Assembly: GCA_017858135.1 (NCBI GenBank)
Contig: JAFMBY010000005.1
Location: forward strand, 1 to 57,669
Length of the DNA: 57,669 nucleotides
Direction of reading: 5' to 3'
Source of the DNA: Porticoccaceae bacterium
Lineage (GTDB): Bacteria > Pseudomonadota > Gammaproteobacteria > Pseudomonadales > Porticoccaceae
The translations under genes and the position numbers were made by a program. Within the stretch, counting starts at the first letter, position 1. Each line of letters starts with the position of its first letter. The notes beneath the pieces were generated by a model, which had not been told where the DNA came from, did not search any database, and saw only the letters and a list, made by a program, of their open reading frames with translations. This document shows, piece by piece, positions 36,238-45,467 of this stretch.

Positions 36238-37809
36238 ATGAATCACACTATCAATAGAATCGTAATCGTTGGCGGCGGCACCGCAGGCTGGCTTAGTGCC
36301 GGTATAATCGCAGCAGAACATCGCATCACAGCTGATAGCACTGGTCACAGCTTTGACTTAACAATCGTTGAGTCTCCCGACATCCCTACCATTGGCGTCG
36401 GTGAAGGCACCTGGCCGTCAATGCGTTCGACACTGCAAAAGATGGGTATTTCAGAAACTGACTTCTTCCGTGAGTGCAGTGCTAGCTTTAAACAAGGCAC
36501 ACTGTTTAAAGGCTGGCGCAACGGTGGCGACGATACCTACTGCCACCCTTTCAGCGCACCCCACGGCTATACCGAGGTCAACCTGGCCCCACACTGGCAG
36601 CCCTCTCGAGACCAAATCGGCTTTGCCGATGCCGTCTCGCCACAGAGTGCACTATTCGCTGACAGGCAGGCGCCGAAGCAAATTTCAACGCCGGAATATG
36701 CCTTTAACGTCAACTACGGCTACCATCTCGACGCCGGCAAGTTTGCCGAGTTTTTACGCAAGCACTGTGTTGAAAAGCTCGGCGTAACCCACATCAAAGC
36801 CAATGTCACTGGCATCAATTCAGCGGAGAATGGTGATATAGCGGCCATCGAGACAGACTCTCACGGTGCGATTGAAGGGGATCTGTTTATTGACTGCAGT
36901 GGTCAGCGAGCTCTACTGATCGGCGATCACTTTGATATTCCGCTGCAGTCAAAACACAATATTCTATTCAATAACACGGCTCTGGCAGCACAGGTTGCCT
37001 ACGACTCGGACAGCGATGCCATTGAGTCCTGCACTCTGTCGACAGCACAGTCAGCCGGATGGATCTGGGATATAGGCCTACCCACTCGGCGCGGTATAGG
37101 CCATGTCTACTCCAGCGATCATAATACTGAAGAGCGTGCCAGCGACGAGCTTTTGAGCTATATCGCTAAGACAGTGAGTAAGAATGCGGCTGCCTCGGCC
37201 ACTATGCGCAAGGTTCACTTCAGCCCTGGGCACAGAGCCAAGTTCTGGCATAAGAACTGTGTTGCCATAGGTATGTCAGCCGGCTTTATCGAGCCACTTG
37301 AGGCCTCAGCACTGGTTCTGGTGGAGCTCTCAGCCAGCATGATCGCCGAGCAACTACCGGCCAACCGCGACGTGATGGACCTGGTTGCCAAACGTTTTAA
37401 TGATAAATTCCTCTATCGCTGGGACCGCATTATTGAATTTCTCAAACTGCACTATATCCTCAGTCAACGACAGGATAGCGAGTACTGGCGCGATAATCGC
37501 GACGCCGCGAGCATCCCCGACAACTTGCGCGACCTGGTCGAGCTGTGGCGCCATCAAAGCCCCTGGCATAGAGATACCAACAGTGCCGACGAAATGTTCC
37601 CTTCAGCCAGCTTTCAGTACGTGCTCTACGGGATGGACTTTGAGACACAGCCCAGCACAACTCAACGGCGTTCAGATGTTATAGCGCAGGCACAGGTGCA
37701 AGCTCTGTTTCAGGAGAATGCTCAACGCCGGGCACAACTGCAGTCCTCGCTGCCAACTAACCGCGACTTAATTAATAAAATTCATACCTACGGGTTCCAA
37801 AAAATTTAA
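36238..37809 (+). CDS. Flavin-dependent halogenase-family protein 1 (tryptophan halogenase family)
   Basis: 523 residues of the PrnA/RebH fold, which use FADH2, O2 and halide to halogenate aromatic substrates. The FAD motif IVIVGGGTAGW is at residues 8-18. The catalytic Lys is K85 in SASFKQGTLFKGW and the conserved Glu is E355 in GFIEPLEASA. The usual WxWxIP motif reads WIWDIG at 275-280, so the proline is replaced by Gly. No Leu/His changes elsewhere suggest pseudogenisation. It is the first gene of a four-gene operon (39 bases to sapC). A flavin reductase is needed in trans and none is in this window. The substrate is unknown. Confidence 0.9.
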   Translation: MNHTINRIVIVGGGTAGWLSAGIIAAEHRITADSTGHSFDLTIVESPDIPTIGVGEGTWPSMRSTLQKMGISETDFFRECSASFKQGTLFKGWRNGGDDTYCHPFSAPHGYTEVNLAPHWQPSRDQIGFADAVSPQSALFADRQAPKQISTPEYAFNVNYGYHLDAGKFAEFLRKHCVEKLGVTHIKANVTGINSAENGDIAAIETDSHGAIEGDLFIDCSGQRALLIGDHFDIPLQSKHNILFNNTALAAQVAYDSDSDAIESCTLSTAQSAGWIWDIGLPTRRGIGHVYSSDHNTEERASDELLSYIAKTVSKNAAASATMRKVHFSPGHRAKFWHKNCVAIGMSAGFIEPLEASALVLVELSASMIAEQLPANRDVMDLVAKRFNDKFLYRWDRIIEFLKLHYILSQRQDSEYWRDNRDAASIPDNLRDLVELWRHQSPWHRDTNSADEMFPSASFQYVLYGMDFETQPSTTQRRSDVIAQAQVQALFQENAQRRAQLQSSLPTNRDLINKIHTYGFQKI

Positions 37810-37848
37810 TATCTGCAATTCACATAACGTGGATTCAGGGGAGTAAAC

Positions 37849-38574
37849 ATGAGCAGTTTTGCCATCGTCGACAGCAGCGTTCACGGGGACTTAAAAGTTA
37901 ATACAAGCAGGGGCGTTGAATTTGGCGATAACCTGATGTTCACCATGACCTATCCAATGGAGTTCAGGGATATACAGTCATGCTATCCCATTTTTTTCAG
38001 CAAAGATCCCGAGACAGGACAATTCTATCCGGTTGCACTGCTCGGCTTTGAAGATCAAACCAACCTCTTTCTCAACGATGACCAGTGGGATGCGACCTAT
38101 ATTCCAATGACGGTGCGCCGACAGCCGTTTCTGATTGGTTTTCAAGCCGACCCCGATAAGGGTGAAGGCGCCACAAAGCCGGTGGTCTCTATCGATATGG
38201 ATAGTCCTCGGGTGTCCAATGGTGATGGTGAGTCGCTGTTTACCGAGGATGGCAAGCCAAGTGAATTTCTGCAAAAAACTATCGGCACACTAGAGGCGAT
38301 TCATCGCGGTCTGGAGCACAATAAAGGCTTTATAACAGCGCTGCTTGAACATGATCTGCTGGAATCCTTCAGCCTCGAGATCACACTCAAGGACGGCTCC
38401 AACAACAAGCTGATGGGCTTCTACACTATCGCAGAAGAAAAACTACAATCGCTCGACGGCGAGACACTGGCAAAATTCAATACTCAGGGTTACCTGCAAT
38501 CTATCTATATGGCAATGGCCTCATTCTCGCGAATTCGCCCGATGATTGATAAGAAAAATGCTGCGCTCGATTGA
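37849..38574 (+). CDS. sapC: SapC-family protein
   Basis: 241 residues of the SapC family (Pfam SapC, named after a Campylobacter S-layer locus), with the typical start SSVHGDLKV and the conserved PIFFSKDPETGQFYPVALLG, followed by QPFLIGF, RVSNGDGESLFTEDGKPS and the C-terminal YTIAEEKL. No signal peptide is visible, so it is probably cytoplasmic. No enzymatic activity is established to my knowledge. A GGGGAGTAAAC ribosome-binding site precedes ATG. It overlaps the cupin gene by 4 bases, a sign of translational coupling. Confidence 0.92.
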   Translation: MSSFAIVDSSVHGDLKVNTSRGVEFGDNLMFTMTYPMEFRDIQSCYPIFFSKDPETGQFYPVALLGFEDQTNLFLNDDQWDATYIPMTVRRQPFLIGFQADPDKGEGATKPVVSIDMDSPRVSNGDGESLFTEDGKPSEFLQKTIGTLEAIHRGLEHNKGFITALLEHDLLESFSLEITLKDGSNNKLMGFYTIAEEKLQSLDGETLAKFNTQGYLQSIYMAMASFSRIRPMIDKKNAALD

Positions 38575-39611
38575 TCCGGCGACCAGGGTTATCGACTGTG
38601 CTTGACATTAATAGCCAAGTGAAGGAAATCCTCGACTGTAGGCCGGATGCGATATCCGACGAAGTCTTGAGCTCAAATCAGCCCTTGGTTCTGCGAGGGC
38701 TCGCCTCCAGCTGGCCCATGGTTACCGCGGCAGAGCACTCTGGGGCCCGAGCGGCTGAATACCTGAGTAACTTTGACAGTGGCAAGCCGCTTACTGCCAT
38801 GGTTGGCAACGCTGAGATGGCGGGTCGAATTTTTTATAATTCTGATCTAAGTGGTTTTAACTTTGAATACCAGCGCCTGCGCCTTGCAGAGGTACTTGAA
38901 CAGCTGTCAAGCAATGCAGGCAACAGCGCGCCGTCGACACTCTATGTTGGCTCAACCAATGTCGATCACTGGCTGCCTGGGTTTCGCCAACATAATGATC
39001 TCAATCTCGGCGAGCGAAATCCAGTTGTCAGCGTCTGGGTAGGCAATCGCAGCCGCATCGCCGCACACTATGACTTTCCGACCAATATCGCCTGCTCTGT
39101 GGCCGGGCGCAGACGGTTTATCCTGTTCCCACCAGATCAACTCGACAATCTCTATATCGGACCTCTGGACGTTACACCTGCTGGGCAACCCATCAGCCTG
39201 GTAGACTTTAATGCGCCCGATTATCAACGCTATCCTAAATTTCGTCAGGCCTTGCAGTCGGCTCAAACCGTTGAACTGGCCCCTGGCGATGCCATCCTTA
39301 TCCCGAGTATGTGGTGGCATCATGTTGAAGCGCTCGACGACTTCAATGTGCTGGTGAATTACTGGTGGCGCAGCACGCCACACTATCTGGGCGGCCCACT
39401 TAATGTTCTTCAGCACGCCATCTTGGGGCTACGTGATCTTCCTGAGGAACAGCGAGAGGTTTGGAAACAGCTATTTGATCATTATGTTTTCAGCCCTGAC
39501 GCAGAGAGTATCAAGCATATCCCAGAGCACGCCAGAGGCGTTCTCAACCCCATAGACGCAGAGACAGCAAAGCAACTCCGCAGTATGCTGGCGCAAAAAC
39601 TCAATCACTAA
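38571..39611 (+). CDS. JmjC/cupin-8 Fe(II)/2-oxoglutarate-dependent oxygenase-like protein
   Basis: 346 residues resembling FIH-type cupin_8 proteins. The Fe(II)-binding H-x-D is visible as AAHYDFPTN (H166, D168) and the second His is in GDAILIPSMWWHHVEAL (H250 or H251), matching FIH's IPMYWWHHIES. Hydroxylation of a peptide or small molecule is the family reaction; its substrate is unknown. The start is uncertain: TTG 38571 overlaps the sapC stop, while GTG 38598 has AGGG upstream and may be the true one. It is the third gene of the operon. Confidence 0.9.
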   Translation: MIRRPGLSTVLDINSQVKEILDCRPDAISDEVLSSNQPLVLRGLASSWPMVTAAEHSGARAAEYLSNFDSGKPLTAMVGNAEMAGRIFYNSDLSGFNFEYQRLRLAEVLEQLSSNAGNSAPSTLYVGSTNVDHWLPGFRQHNDLNLGERNPVVSVWVGNRSRIAAHYDFPTNIACSVAGRRRFILFPPDQLDNLYIGPLDVTPAGQPISLVDFNAPDYQRYPKFRQALQSAQTVELAPGDAILIPSMWWHHVEALDDFNVLVNYWWRSTPHYLGGPLNVLQHAILGLRDLPEEQREVWKQLFDHYVFSPDAESIKHIPEHARGVLNPIDAETAKQLRSMLAQKLNH

Positions 39612-39633
39612 AAGTAGACCTGGAGAGATGACA

Positions 39634-41124
39634 ATGGCAACCGACAATGCAAGAAAAGTTGTTATCGTCGGCGGTGGCACAGCAGGCTGGATGGCTGCCG
39701 CATCACTGACCAAGCTGATCGGACCTAATATCGATGTCAGTGTTATTGAATCTGATGAAATTGGCACAGTGGGCGTGGGTGAAGCAACTATTCCAACCAT
39801 GATGACCCTTCACCAGCTATTAAAAATTGATCAACGGGAATTTATGGCGACCGTGCAGGGCACCTTTAAGTTGGGTATCTCCTTTGAAAACTGGAAACGG
39901 CCGGGGCATAGCTATATCCACTCGTTCGGACGAACCGGGCAAGACTGTTGGGCTGGCGGTTTTCAGCACTTTTGGATGAAAGGTAAGCAGCTCGGTATAA
40001 ACGAAGAATACGGCCGCTACAGTGCCGAACTGATGGCCGCCAAAGCCGGTAAATTTGCTGTACTGCCGAATAACGGGTTGAGCTATGCCTTCCATATGAA
40101 CGCCACTCTCTATGCAAAGTTTTTGCGCAATATGGCCGAACAGAATGGTGGTAAGCGCATCGAAGGCAAAATAGTGCAGGTCGATACCAATAGCAGTAAC
40201 GGCTATATCGATAGTGTCACGCTCGAATCGGGACAAACGGTCAGCGGCGATCTATTTGTTGACTGCAGTGGTTTTCGTGGCCTGTTAATCGATCAGACCC
40301 TACATACAGAATATGAAGACTGGAGTAACTGGCTGCCCTGCGATAGCGCCGTGGCCGTGCAGACTGAGTCTGTTGGCGAACCCATTCCCTACACTAGAGC
40401 GATTGCCCGGGATGCGGGCTGGCAATGGCGTATCCCACTGCAATCTCGGGTTGGCAACGGCATGGTGTTTTGTAGCAAATTTATCTCGGATAACGACGCG
40501 ACTGAAAGCCTGCTGCGGCACGTGGAGGGTACGCCACTCACCACGCCGCGTATTATCAAGTTTCGTACCGGCCAGCGTATGCAGCACTGGAACAAAAACT
40601 GTATCGCGTTGGGCCTTGCCAGTGGTTTTGTTGAACCGCTGGAGTCGACCAGTATTCATCTGATTCAGCGCGGTATTATCCGGCTACTGCAGATGTTCCC
40701 CTACAACGGCATCAAACAACCTGATGTCACCGAATTCAATCGTCAAATGCGCGATGAATTTACCTTTGTAAGGGATTTTATCGTGATGCATTATCATCTT
40801 ACTGAACGCGAGGACACGCCGTTCTGGGCGCACTGTAAAAGCATGCCAATACCAGACACTCTGCGTCATCGCCTCGACCTGTTCAAGCAGACCGGCCATG
40901 TATTCCAGGCTGCAGGGGATGTGTTTGCGGAAAACAACTGGACGCAAGTGATGCTAGGTCAGGGATTGGTTCCTGAGCAGTACCATCCTATTGTCGACAG
41001 TATGAGTGATGAGGAGCTGCGCAACTTCCTTAATGGGCTAGCCGGCAATGTCGATCATCTCGTCAATCAGCTGCCCAGCCATCAGGCTTTTATCGCCAAC
41101 TATTGTCCCGCTGAGCCACTGTAA
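39634..41124 (+). CDS. Flavin-dependent halogenase-family protein 2 (tryptophan 7-halogenase-like)
   Basis: 496 residues with all canonical halogenase motifs: FAD site VVIVGGGTAGWM near 9-20, catalytic Lys K79 in TFKLGISFENW (same number as PrnA K79), complete WQWRIP at 263-268 and Glu E337 in SGFVEPLESTS. It is therefore likely an active halogenating or brominating enzyme. Start ATG 39634 fits the GGAG site 8 bases upstream better than ATG 39628. It is the last gene of the four-gene operon and a distant paralogue of the first gene, not a tandem copy. Confidence 0.93.
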   Translation: MATDNARKVVIVGGGTAGWMAAASLTKLIGPNIDVSVIESDEIGTVGVGEATIPTMMTLHQLLKIDQREFMATVQGTFKLGISFENWKRPGHSYIHSFGRTGQDCWAGGFQHFWMKGKQLGINEEYGRYSAELMAAKAGKFAVLPNNGLSYAFHMNATLYAKFLRNMAEQNGGKRIEGKIVQVDTNSSNGYIDSVTLESGQTVSGDLFVDCSGFRGLLIDQTLHTEYEDWSNWLPCDSAVAVQTESVGEPIPYTRAIARDAGWQWRIPLQSRVGNGMVFCSKFISDNDATESLLRHVEGTPLTTPRIIKFRTGQRMQHWNKNCIALGLASGFVEPLESTSIHLIQRGIIRLLQMFPYNGIKQPDVTEFNRQMRDEFTFVRDFIVMHYHLTEREDTPFWAHCKSMPIPDTLRHRLDLFKQTGHVFQAAGDVFAENNWTQVMLGQGLVPEQYHPIVDSMSDEELRNFLNGLAGNVDHLVNQLPSHQAFIANYCPAEPL

Positions 41125-41206
41125 ATAGGCGGCCAATAGGCAAGCTGTTCATGACCTTATCCAGACACCACTAAACCCAGTCATTGCAAACGAATTTGCC
41201 GACGAA

Positions 41207-41236
41207 AAAAAACCGCGCCCAAAAGCGCGGTTTTTT
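41207..41236. terminator. Strong bidirectional terminator
   Basis: 12-bp perfect stem AAAAAACCGCGC/GCGCGGTTTTTT with a 6-base loop CCAAAA. T-runs follow on both strands, so it serves the halogenase operon (stop 41124, plus) and the repeat lipoprotein (stop 41253, minus), which converge here. Confidence 0.92.
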
Positions 41237-41252
41237 AATCACTCAACGTCTA

Positions 41253-43769
41253 TCAGTCAACTTTTACAAACTTAAACTGCCAGAACACACCTGTGCCCGT
41301 TTCAATGGACACTGTCATGCTGCTTCCGTCAAATGCCATCAACGTAACATTGTAGCTAATTGACTCAGGAACTGCGGGTGGCGTTGCTGCCGACAGTTCA
41401 CCGGCATTCACCGCTTTGGCAAGACCAATATGCGCGCCTGAACCATTGATCGTCAACACACTGTCAGCGTAGGTATAAGTCGCATCAGTGTGCGAGCCAT
41501 CATGCGGCGCGACTGGCGTGCCACAATTTTCTGGATCAGTGCCCTGCCATGGCTCCATCCAAGTCGAATCACCCATATCCTGAGAGAACGAGCCATCGGC
41601 AGCAAACGTATAAGTGTCATCAAACAGACAAGCTCGAGCACCTGTCGCTTCCGCTTCAGAGTTAGACCACCACTCTATACTGCCGAGTGAGGGACCCACA
41701 CCCAGAGCACCTGCGGTCGGAGAAAGCTTCCAGGTACCAACGATTGGTGATGCGACAGCTTCAGCTTCAGCACCGTCTTTAACCAGTTTGAACTGCCAGA
41801 AGACGCCAGTACCAGTCTCAATAGACAGTGTCATGCTGTTGCCATCAAAGGCCAACAACGTCACGTTGTAGGTGATTGACTCAGGAACTGCGGGTGGCGT
41901 TGCCGCCGACAGTTCACCGGCATTCACTGCTTTGGCAAGACCAACATGGGCACCTGAACCATTGATTGTCAGGACATCATTAGCAAAGGTATATGTCGCA
42001 TCGGTATGCGATCCATCATGCGGCGCAACCGGTGTGCCACAGGCTTCTGGATCACTACCCTGCCACGGCTCCAGCCAAGTCGAGTCACCCATATCCTGAG
42101 AGAACGACCCATCGGCAGCAAACGTGTAGGTGTCATCAAAAATACAAGCTCGCGCACCAGTCGCTTCGGCTTCAGAGTTAGACCACCACTCTATACTGCC
42201 AAGTGACGGGCCGACACCCAGAGCACCTGCAATCGGCGCTAATTTCCAAGTTCCGACGATAGGAGACACTTCTTCAACAACTTTGACAAACTTAAAGGTC
42301 CAGAATACACCTGTTCCTGTCTCGATCGTCGCCGTCATATTGAGGCCATCAGAAGACATTAGAGTAATGCTGTAATTGATCGACGTCGGAACCGCAGGTG
42401 GCGTTGCCGCAGACAGTTCACCCGCATTGACCGCCTTGGCCAAACCGATGTGCGCGCCTGAGCCATTAATCGTCAGAACATCATTTTCATACGAGTAGGT
42501 CGCATCTGTAGCAGAACCATCATGTGGGGCTACTGGCGTACCACAGGCTTCTGGGTCAGTGCCCTGCCAAGGTTCCATCCAGGTTGAATCGCCCATATCC
42601 TGAGAGAATGAACCATCCGCAGCAAAGGTGTAGGTGTCGTCAAACAGACAGGCACGTGCGCCGGTTGCTTCAGCTTCTGAATTCGACCACCAGTCGACGC
42701 TACCTGAGAACGGACCAACACCAAGGGCACCAGCCACTGGAGCGAGTTTCCACGTACCAACGATTGGAGACGCCAACACTTTAACCAGTTTAAACTGCCA
42801 GAAGACACCGGTTCCTGTTTCGATTGACAGCGTCATCGAGGTACCGTCAGCAGATAACAGAGAAACTGAATAGCTAACATAGTCGGGAATAGCTGGAGGC
42901 GTTGCAGATGATAGTTCACCCGCATTGACTGCTTTGGCCAAACCAACGTGAGATCCGCGGCCATTAATAGTCAGCGTATCGTTCAGCAGGGTGTAGGTCG
43001 AGTCAGTCTGCGAACCATCATGCGGCGCAACTGGCGTACCACAGGCTTCTGGATCAGCACCCTGCCATGGCTCCAGCCAAGTCGAATCACCCATATCCTG
43101 AGAGAATGAACCATCGGCAGCAAACGTGTAGGTGTCATCAAAGATACAAGCTCGCGCACCAGTCGCTTCGGCTTCAGAGTTAGACCACCACTCTATACTA
43201 CCAGCTGCGGGACCAACGCCCAGCGCACCTGCTATTGGAGCTAACTTCCAGGTTCCTACGATAGGATCATCGACCGCACCAGTAGAACACCCATCAGCAC
43301 AGTAAGTCATTGTCGAGTCATCGGTGGTTTCGGTGACAGTCTCTCCGACTTCACCACTGACATCGGTGAAAGAGATGCTAAAGGTAACGTCGCCATCGAC
43401 ATCGTCTTCATTCATCAGTCGCGTCGCACTCCACGAGCGCACACTACCGTTAACATCGACGCTTACACCACCAATAGTGACAACTGGCGTCATCAGAGCT
43501 TCGTCCGATTCGAACTCAAGCGTTACTTTTTCGCCAAGTGCCGCATAAGGACCTAGGTTACCGCCGTTATAAATGGACACATTCAGCAGAGTTGGCGCTA
43601 CGCCATCAGAGCCCGGCTCAGCAAGATCGTTCTCAGTGACAGTACTTCCACCGCCACCACAAGCCGCAAGCGTTAAAGAAACTGACAGTGCGAAAATTGC
43701 ACCGAAGTGATTTGATTGTCGCAGTTTATTAACCCAACTGAGACTGCTTAAAAGCGATCGATATTGCAT
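41253..43769 (-). CDS. Lipoprotein with four tandem ~165-residue modules
   Basis: 838 residues. The N-terminus is a lipoprotein signal with lipobox LAAC at about 34-37 and a GGGG linker, followed by an Ig-like/cadherin-like region (about 60-165). Then come four tandem modules: residues 169-334, 335-502, 503-674 and 675-838, nearly identical and each starting PIVGTWKL. Every module has two Cys (RAC, ACGTP or NCGTP), the WWSNSEAEATGARAC segment and TGTGVFW near its end. I do not recognise a named family; a carbohydrate-binding or adhesive surface role is inference. It is convergent with the halogenase operon. Confidence 0.85.
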   Translation of the reverse strand: MQYRSLLSSLSWVNKLRQSNHFGAIFALSVSLTLAACGGGGSTVTENDLAEPGSDGVAPTLLNVSIYNGGNLGPYAALGEKVTLEFESDEALMTPVVTIGGVSVDVNGSVRSWSATRLMNEDDVDGDVTFSISFTDVSGEVGETVTETTDDSTMTYCADGCSTGAVDDPIVGTWKLAPIAGALGVGPAAGSIEWWSNSEAEATGARACIFDDTYTFAADGSFSQDMGDSTWLEPWQGADPEACGTPVAPHDGSQTDSTYTLLNDTLTINGRGSHVGLAKAVNAGELSSATPPAIPDYVSYSVSLLSADGTSMTLSIETGTGVFWQFKLVKVLASPIVGTWKLAPVAGALGVGPFSGSVDWWSNSEAEATGARACLFDDTYTFAADGSFSQDMGDSTWMEPWQGTDPEACGTPVAPHDGSATDATYSYENDVLTINGSGAHIGLAKAVNAGELSAATPPAVPTSINYSITLMSSDGLNMTATIETGTGVFWTFKFVKVVEEVSPIVGTWKLAPIAGALGVGPSLGSIEWWSNSEAEATGARACIFDDTYTFAADGSFSQDMGDSTWLEPWQGSDPEACGTPVAPHDGSHTDATYTFANDVLTINGSGAHVGLAKAVNAGELSAATPPAVPESITYNVTLLAFDGNSMTLSIETGTGVFWQFKLVKDGAEAEAVASPIVGTWKLSPTAGALGVGPSLGSIEWWSNSEAEATGARACLFDDTYTFAADGSFSQDMGDSTWMEPWQGTDPENCGTPVAPHDGSHTDATYTYADSVLTINGSGAHIGLAKAVNAGELSAATPPAVPESISYNVTLMAFDGSSMTVSIETGTGVFWQFKFVKVD
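41256..43265 (-). repeat. Four tandem ~500-bp intragenic repeats
   Basis: Units at 43265-42768, 42767-42264, 42263-41748 and 41747-41256 (498, 504, 516 and 492 bases). Long blocks are identical or nearly so in DNA, for example the segment encoding DDTYTFAADGSFSQDMGDST and that encoding GLAKAVNAGELS. Unit lengths keep the frame, so recombination between units would change module number without a frameshift. Confidence 0.93.
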
Positions 43770-43953
43770 AACTCCCCCTGAATGACTTTTTTATAATTCT
43801 AGGAACCTGACATGGCTTCAACAGAATTTGGAAATCTAATTCTCTGCGCCCTGAACTACAAGCTCCAGCACTATACGGCGAATAGGGATTTATATGCGAT
43901 GAACTGGCTATTTTGCAAGCAAACTGCGCTTAATGCAGTGCAAGAGCAGCAGG

Positions 43954-44277
43954 CTAGCGGTCTGATGCACTGCCACCGAGACAGTTGGGCGAGTCCGGCG
44001 CGGCCTTTTTGCTCTCAGCCCACTCTAGCGGAGTATACGTATGCAGCGCCAGCGCGTGGACTGAGCCGGCCAATTCTTCGGAGAGTACGGCGTAAACCGC
44101 CTGATGGCGCTGCACAAGACGCTTGCCAGCAAACTGATCGGTAACCAACACCACCTTAAAATGGCTCTCTGAGCCCGGCGGTACCGAATGCATAAAACTC
44201 TCGTTGGTTAGCTGAAGAAAATCAGGCCCAAACTCAGCGCTCAGTTTGCTATTGATCTGTTGCTCTATCGGGCCCAC
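43954..44277 (-). CDS. bolA: BolA-family protein
   Basis: 107 residues of BolA fold: GPIEQQINSKLSAEFGP, HSVPPGSESHFKVVLV, and the helix-turn motif LVQRHQAVYAVLSEEL followed by VHALALHTYTPLEW. Members work with monothiol glutaredoxins in Fe-S handling or act in stress morphology. GTG 44277 is taken as the start because it lies 4 bases past the oadB stop with GGTGGGA upstream; TTG 44298 and GTG 44292 also fit the frame but overlap oadB. It is coupled to the oad operon. About 110 bases of the 3' flank contain the lipoprotein promoter. Confidence 0.9.
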   Translation of the reverse strand: MGPIEQQINSKLSAEFGPDFLQLTNESFMHSVPPGSESHFKVVLVTDQFAGKRLVQRHQAVYAVLSEELAGSVHALALHTYTPLEWAESKKAAPDSPNCLGGSASDR

Positions 44278-44281
44278 TGGA

Positions 44282-45454
44282 TTACATCCCACCGACAAGA
44301 TTAATCATCACACCAGCGGCCACGGCAGACCCAATCACGCCGGCCACATTGGGGCCCATGGCATGCATCAACAAGAAGTTTTGCGGATTGGATTCGAGAC
44401 CCACTTTGTTAGCAACCCTTGCAGCCATCGGCACAGCGGAGACGCCGGCAGCACCGATCAACGGGTTAACCTTGTGCTTGGCAAAGAGATTCATCAGCTT
44501 GGCCATCAACACGCCTGAGGCTGTACCAATGCAAAATGCCACAGCGCCCAACGCAAGAATACCCATGGTTTCCGGGTTGAGGAATTTCTCAGCACTCATC
44601 TTCGAGCCAACGCCGAGACCGAGAAAAATCGTGACAATATTAATCAATGCATTTTGCGCAGTATCACTGAGACGATTGACCACCCCACACTCGCGCATCA
44701 AATTACCGAAGCAGAACATACCCAATAGTGGCGCGGCATCCGGCAATAACATTGCCACCAATACCAACAGCGCCAGCGGGAATACAATGCGCTCAGCTTT
44801 GGTCACCGGACGCAGCTGTTGCATAGTGATCTGACGTTCAGCGGGCGTGGTCAGTGCACGCATAATCGGCGGTTGGATAATCGGCACCATCGCCATATAG
44901 GAATAGGCAGCTACCGCAATCGCGCCGAGCAGATCGGGCGCCAACTTACTGGTGACAAAAATCGCTGTTGGACCGTCAGCACCGCCGATAATACCGATCG
45001 ACGCAGCCTCGCGAATACTGAAATCGAGAATACCGAAATGGCTCAACGCCACCGCACCCAACACGGTGGTAAAAATACCCACCTGAGCCGCTGCACCCAA
45101 CAATAAGGTTTTTGGGTTGGCCAACAGGGGGCCGAAGTCGGTCATCGCACCGACGCCCATAAAAATCATCAATGGAAATAATCCGGTTTCAATACCACCG
45201 TGATAGATATAGTAGAGCAAGCCGCCAGGGCTTTGCATATGGCCCATGGCATCGTAGACAGGTGCGGCATCAAACCCGGCACCAGGAACATTGGCGAGGA
45301 TCGTGCCAAAGCCGATTGGCACTAGCAGCAGCGGCTCGAAGCCTTTACTGATGGCAAGAAACAGCAAGCCGAGACCGACGATCATCATAATCAATTGATC
45401 GAACTGCATTTGCGCAAGCCCTGAGCTGGCCCACAAACTGATTAAACTTTCCAT
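44282..45454 (-). CDS. oadB: Oxaloacetate decarboxylase, Na+-pumping beta subunit
   Basis: Polytopic membrane subunit that couples decarboxylation of carboxybiotin to Na+ export. The 390 residues carry about nine hydrophobic segments and the family motifs [33 protein letters not shown] and [15 protein letters not shown]. The end [15 protein letters not shown] is also characteristic. The gene sits in the operon oadG-oadA-oadB-bolA. It complements the Na+-NQR found elsewhere in the window. Confidence 0.96.
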   Translation of the reverse strand: MESLISLWASSGLAQMQFDQLIMMIVGLGLLFLAISKGFEPLLLVPIGFGTILANVPGAGFDAAPVYDAMGHMQSPGGLLYYIYHGGIETGLFPLMIFMGVGAMTDFGPLLANPKTLLLGAAAQVGIFTTVLGAVALSHFGILDFSIREAASIGIIGGADGPTAIFVTSKLAPDLLGAIAVAAYSYMAMVPIIQPPIMRALTTPAERQITMQQLRPVTKAERIVFPLALLVLVAMLLPDAAPLLGMFCFGNLMRECGVVNRLSDTAQNALINIVTIFLGLGVGSKMSAEKFLNPETMGILALGAVAFCIGTASGVLMAKLMNLFAKHKVNPLIGAAGVSAVPMAARVANKVGLESNPQNFLLMHAMGPNVAGVIGSAVAAGVMINLVGGM

Positions 45455-45467
45455 TTTGAGTGACTCC

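Noticed and set aside
41490-42873. Several plus-strand frames inside the repeat lipoprotein, repeated once per module
   Set aside because: They recur only because the underlying repeat recurs; composition (Arg, Pro, Ser rich) is that of antisense shadows.
43812-44144. 110-codon plus-strand frame overlapping bolA
   Set aside because: It is antisense to a recognised BolA gene and has no domain-like sequence; a shadow frame.
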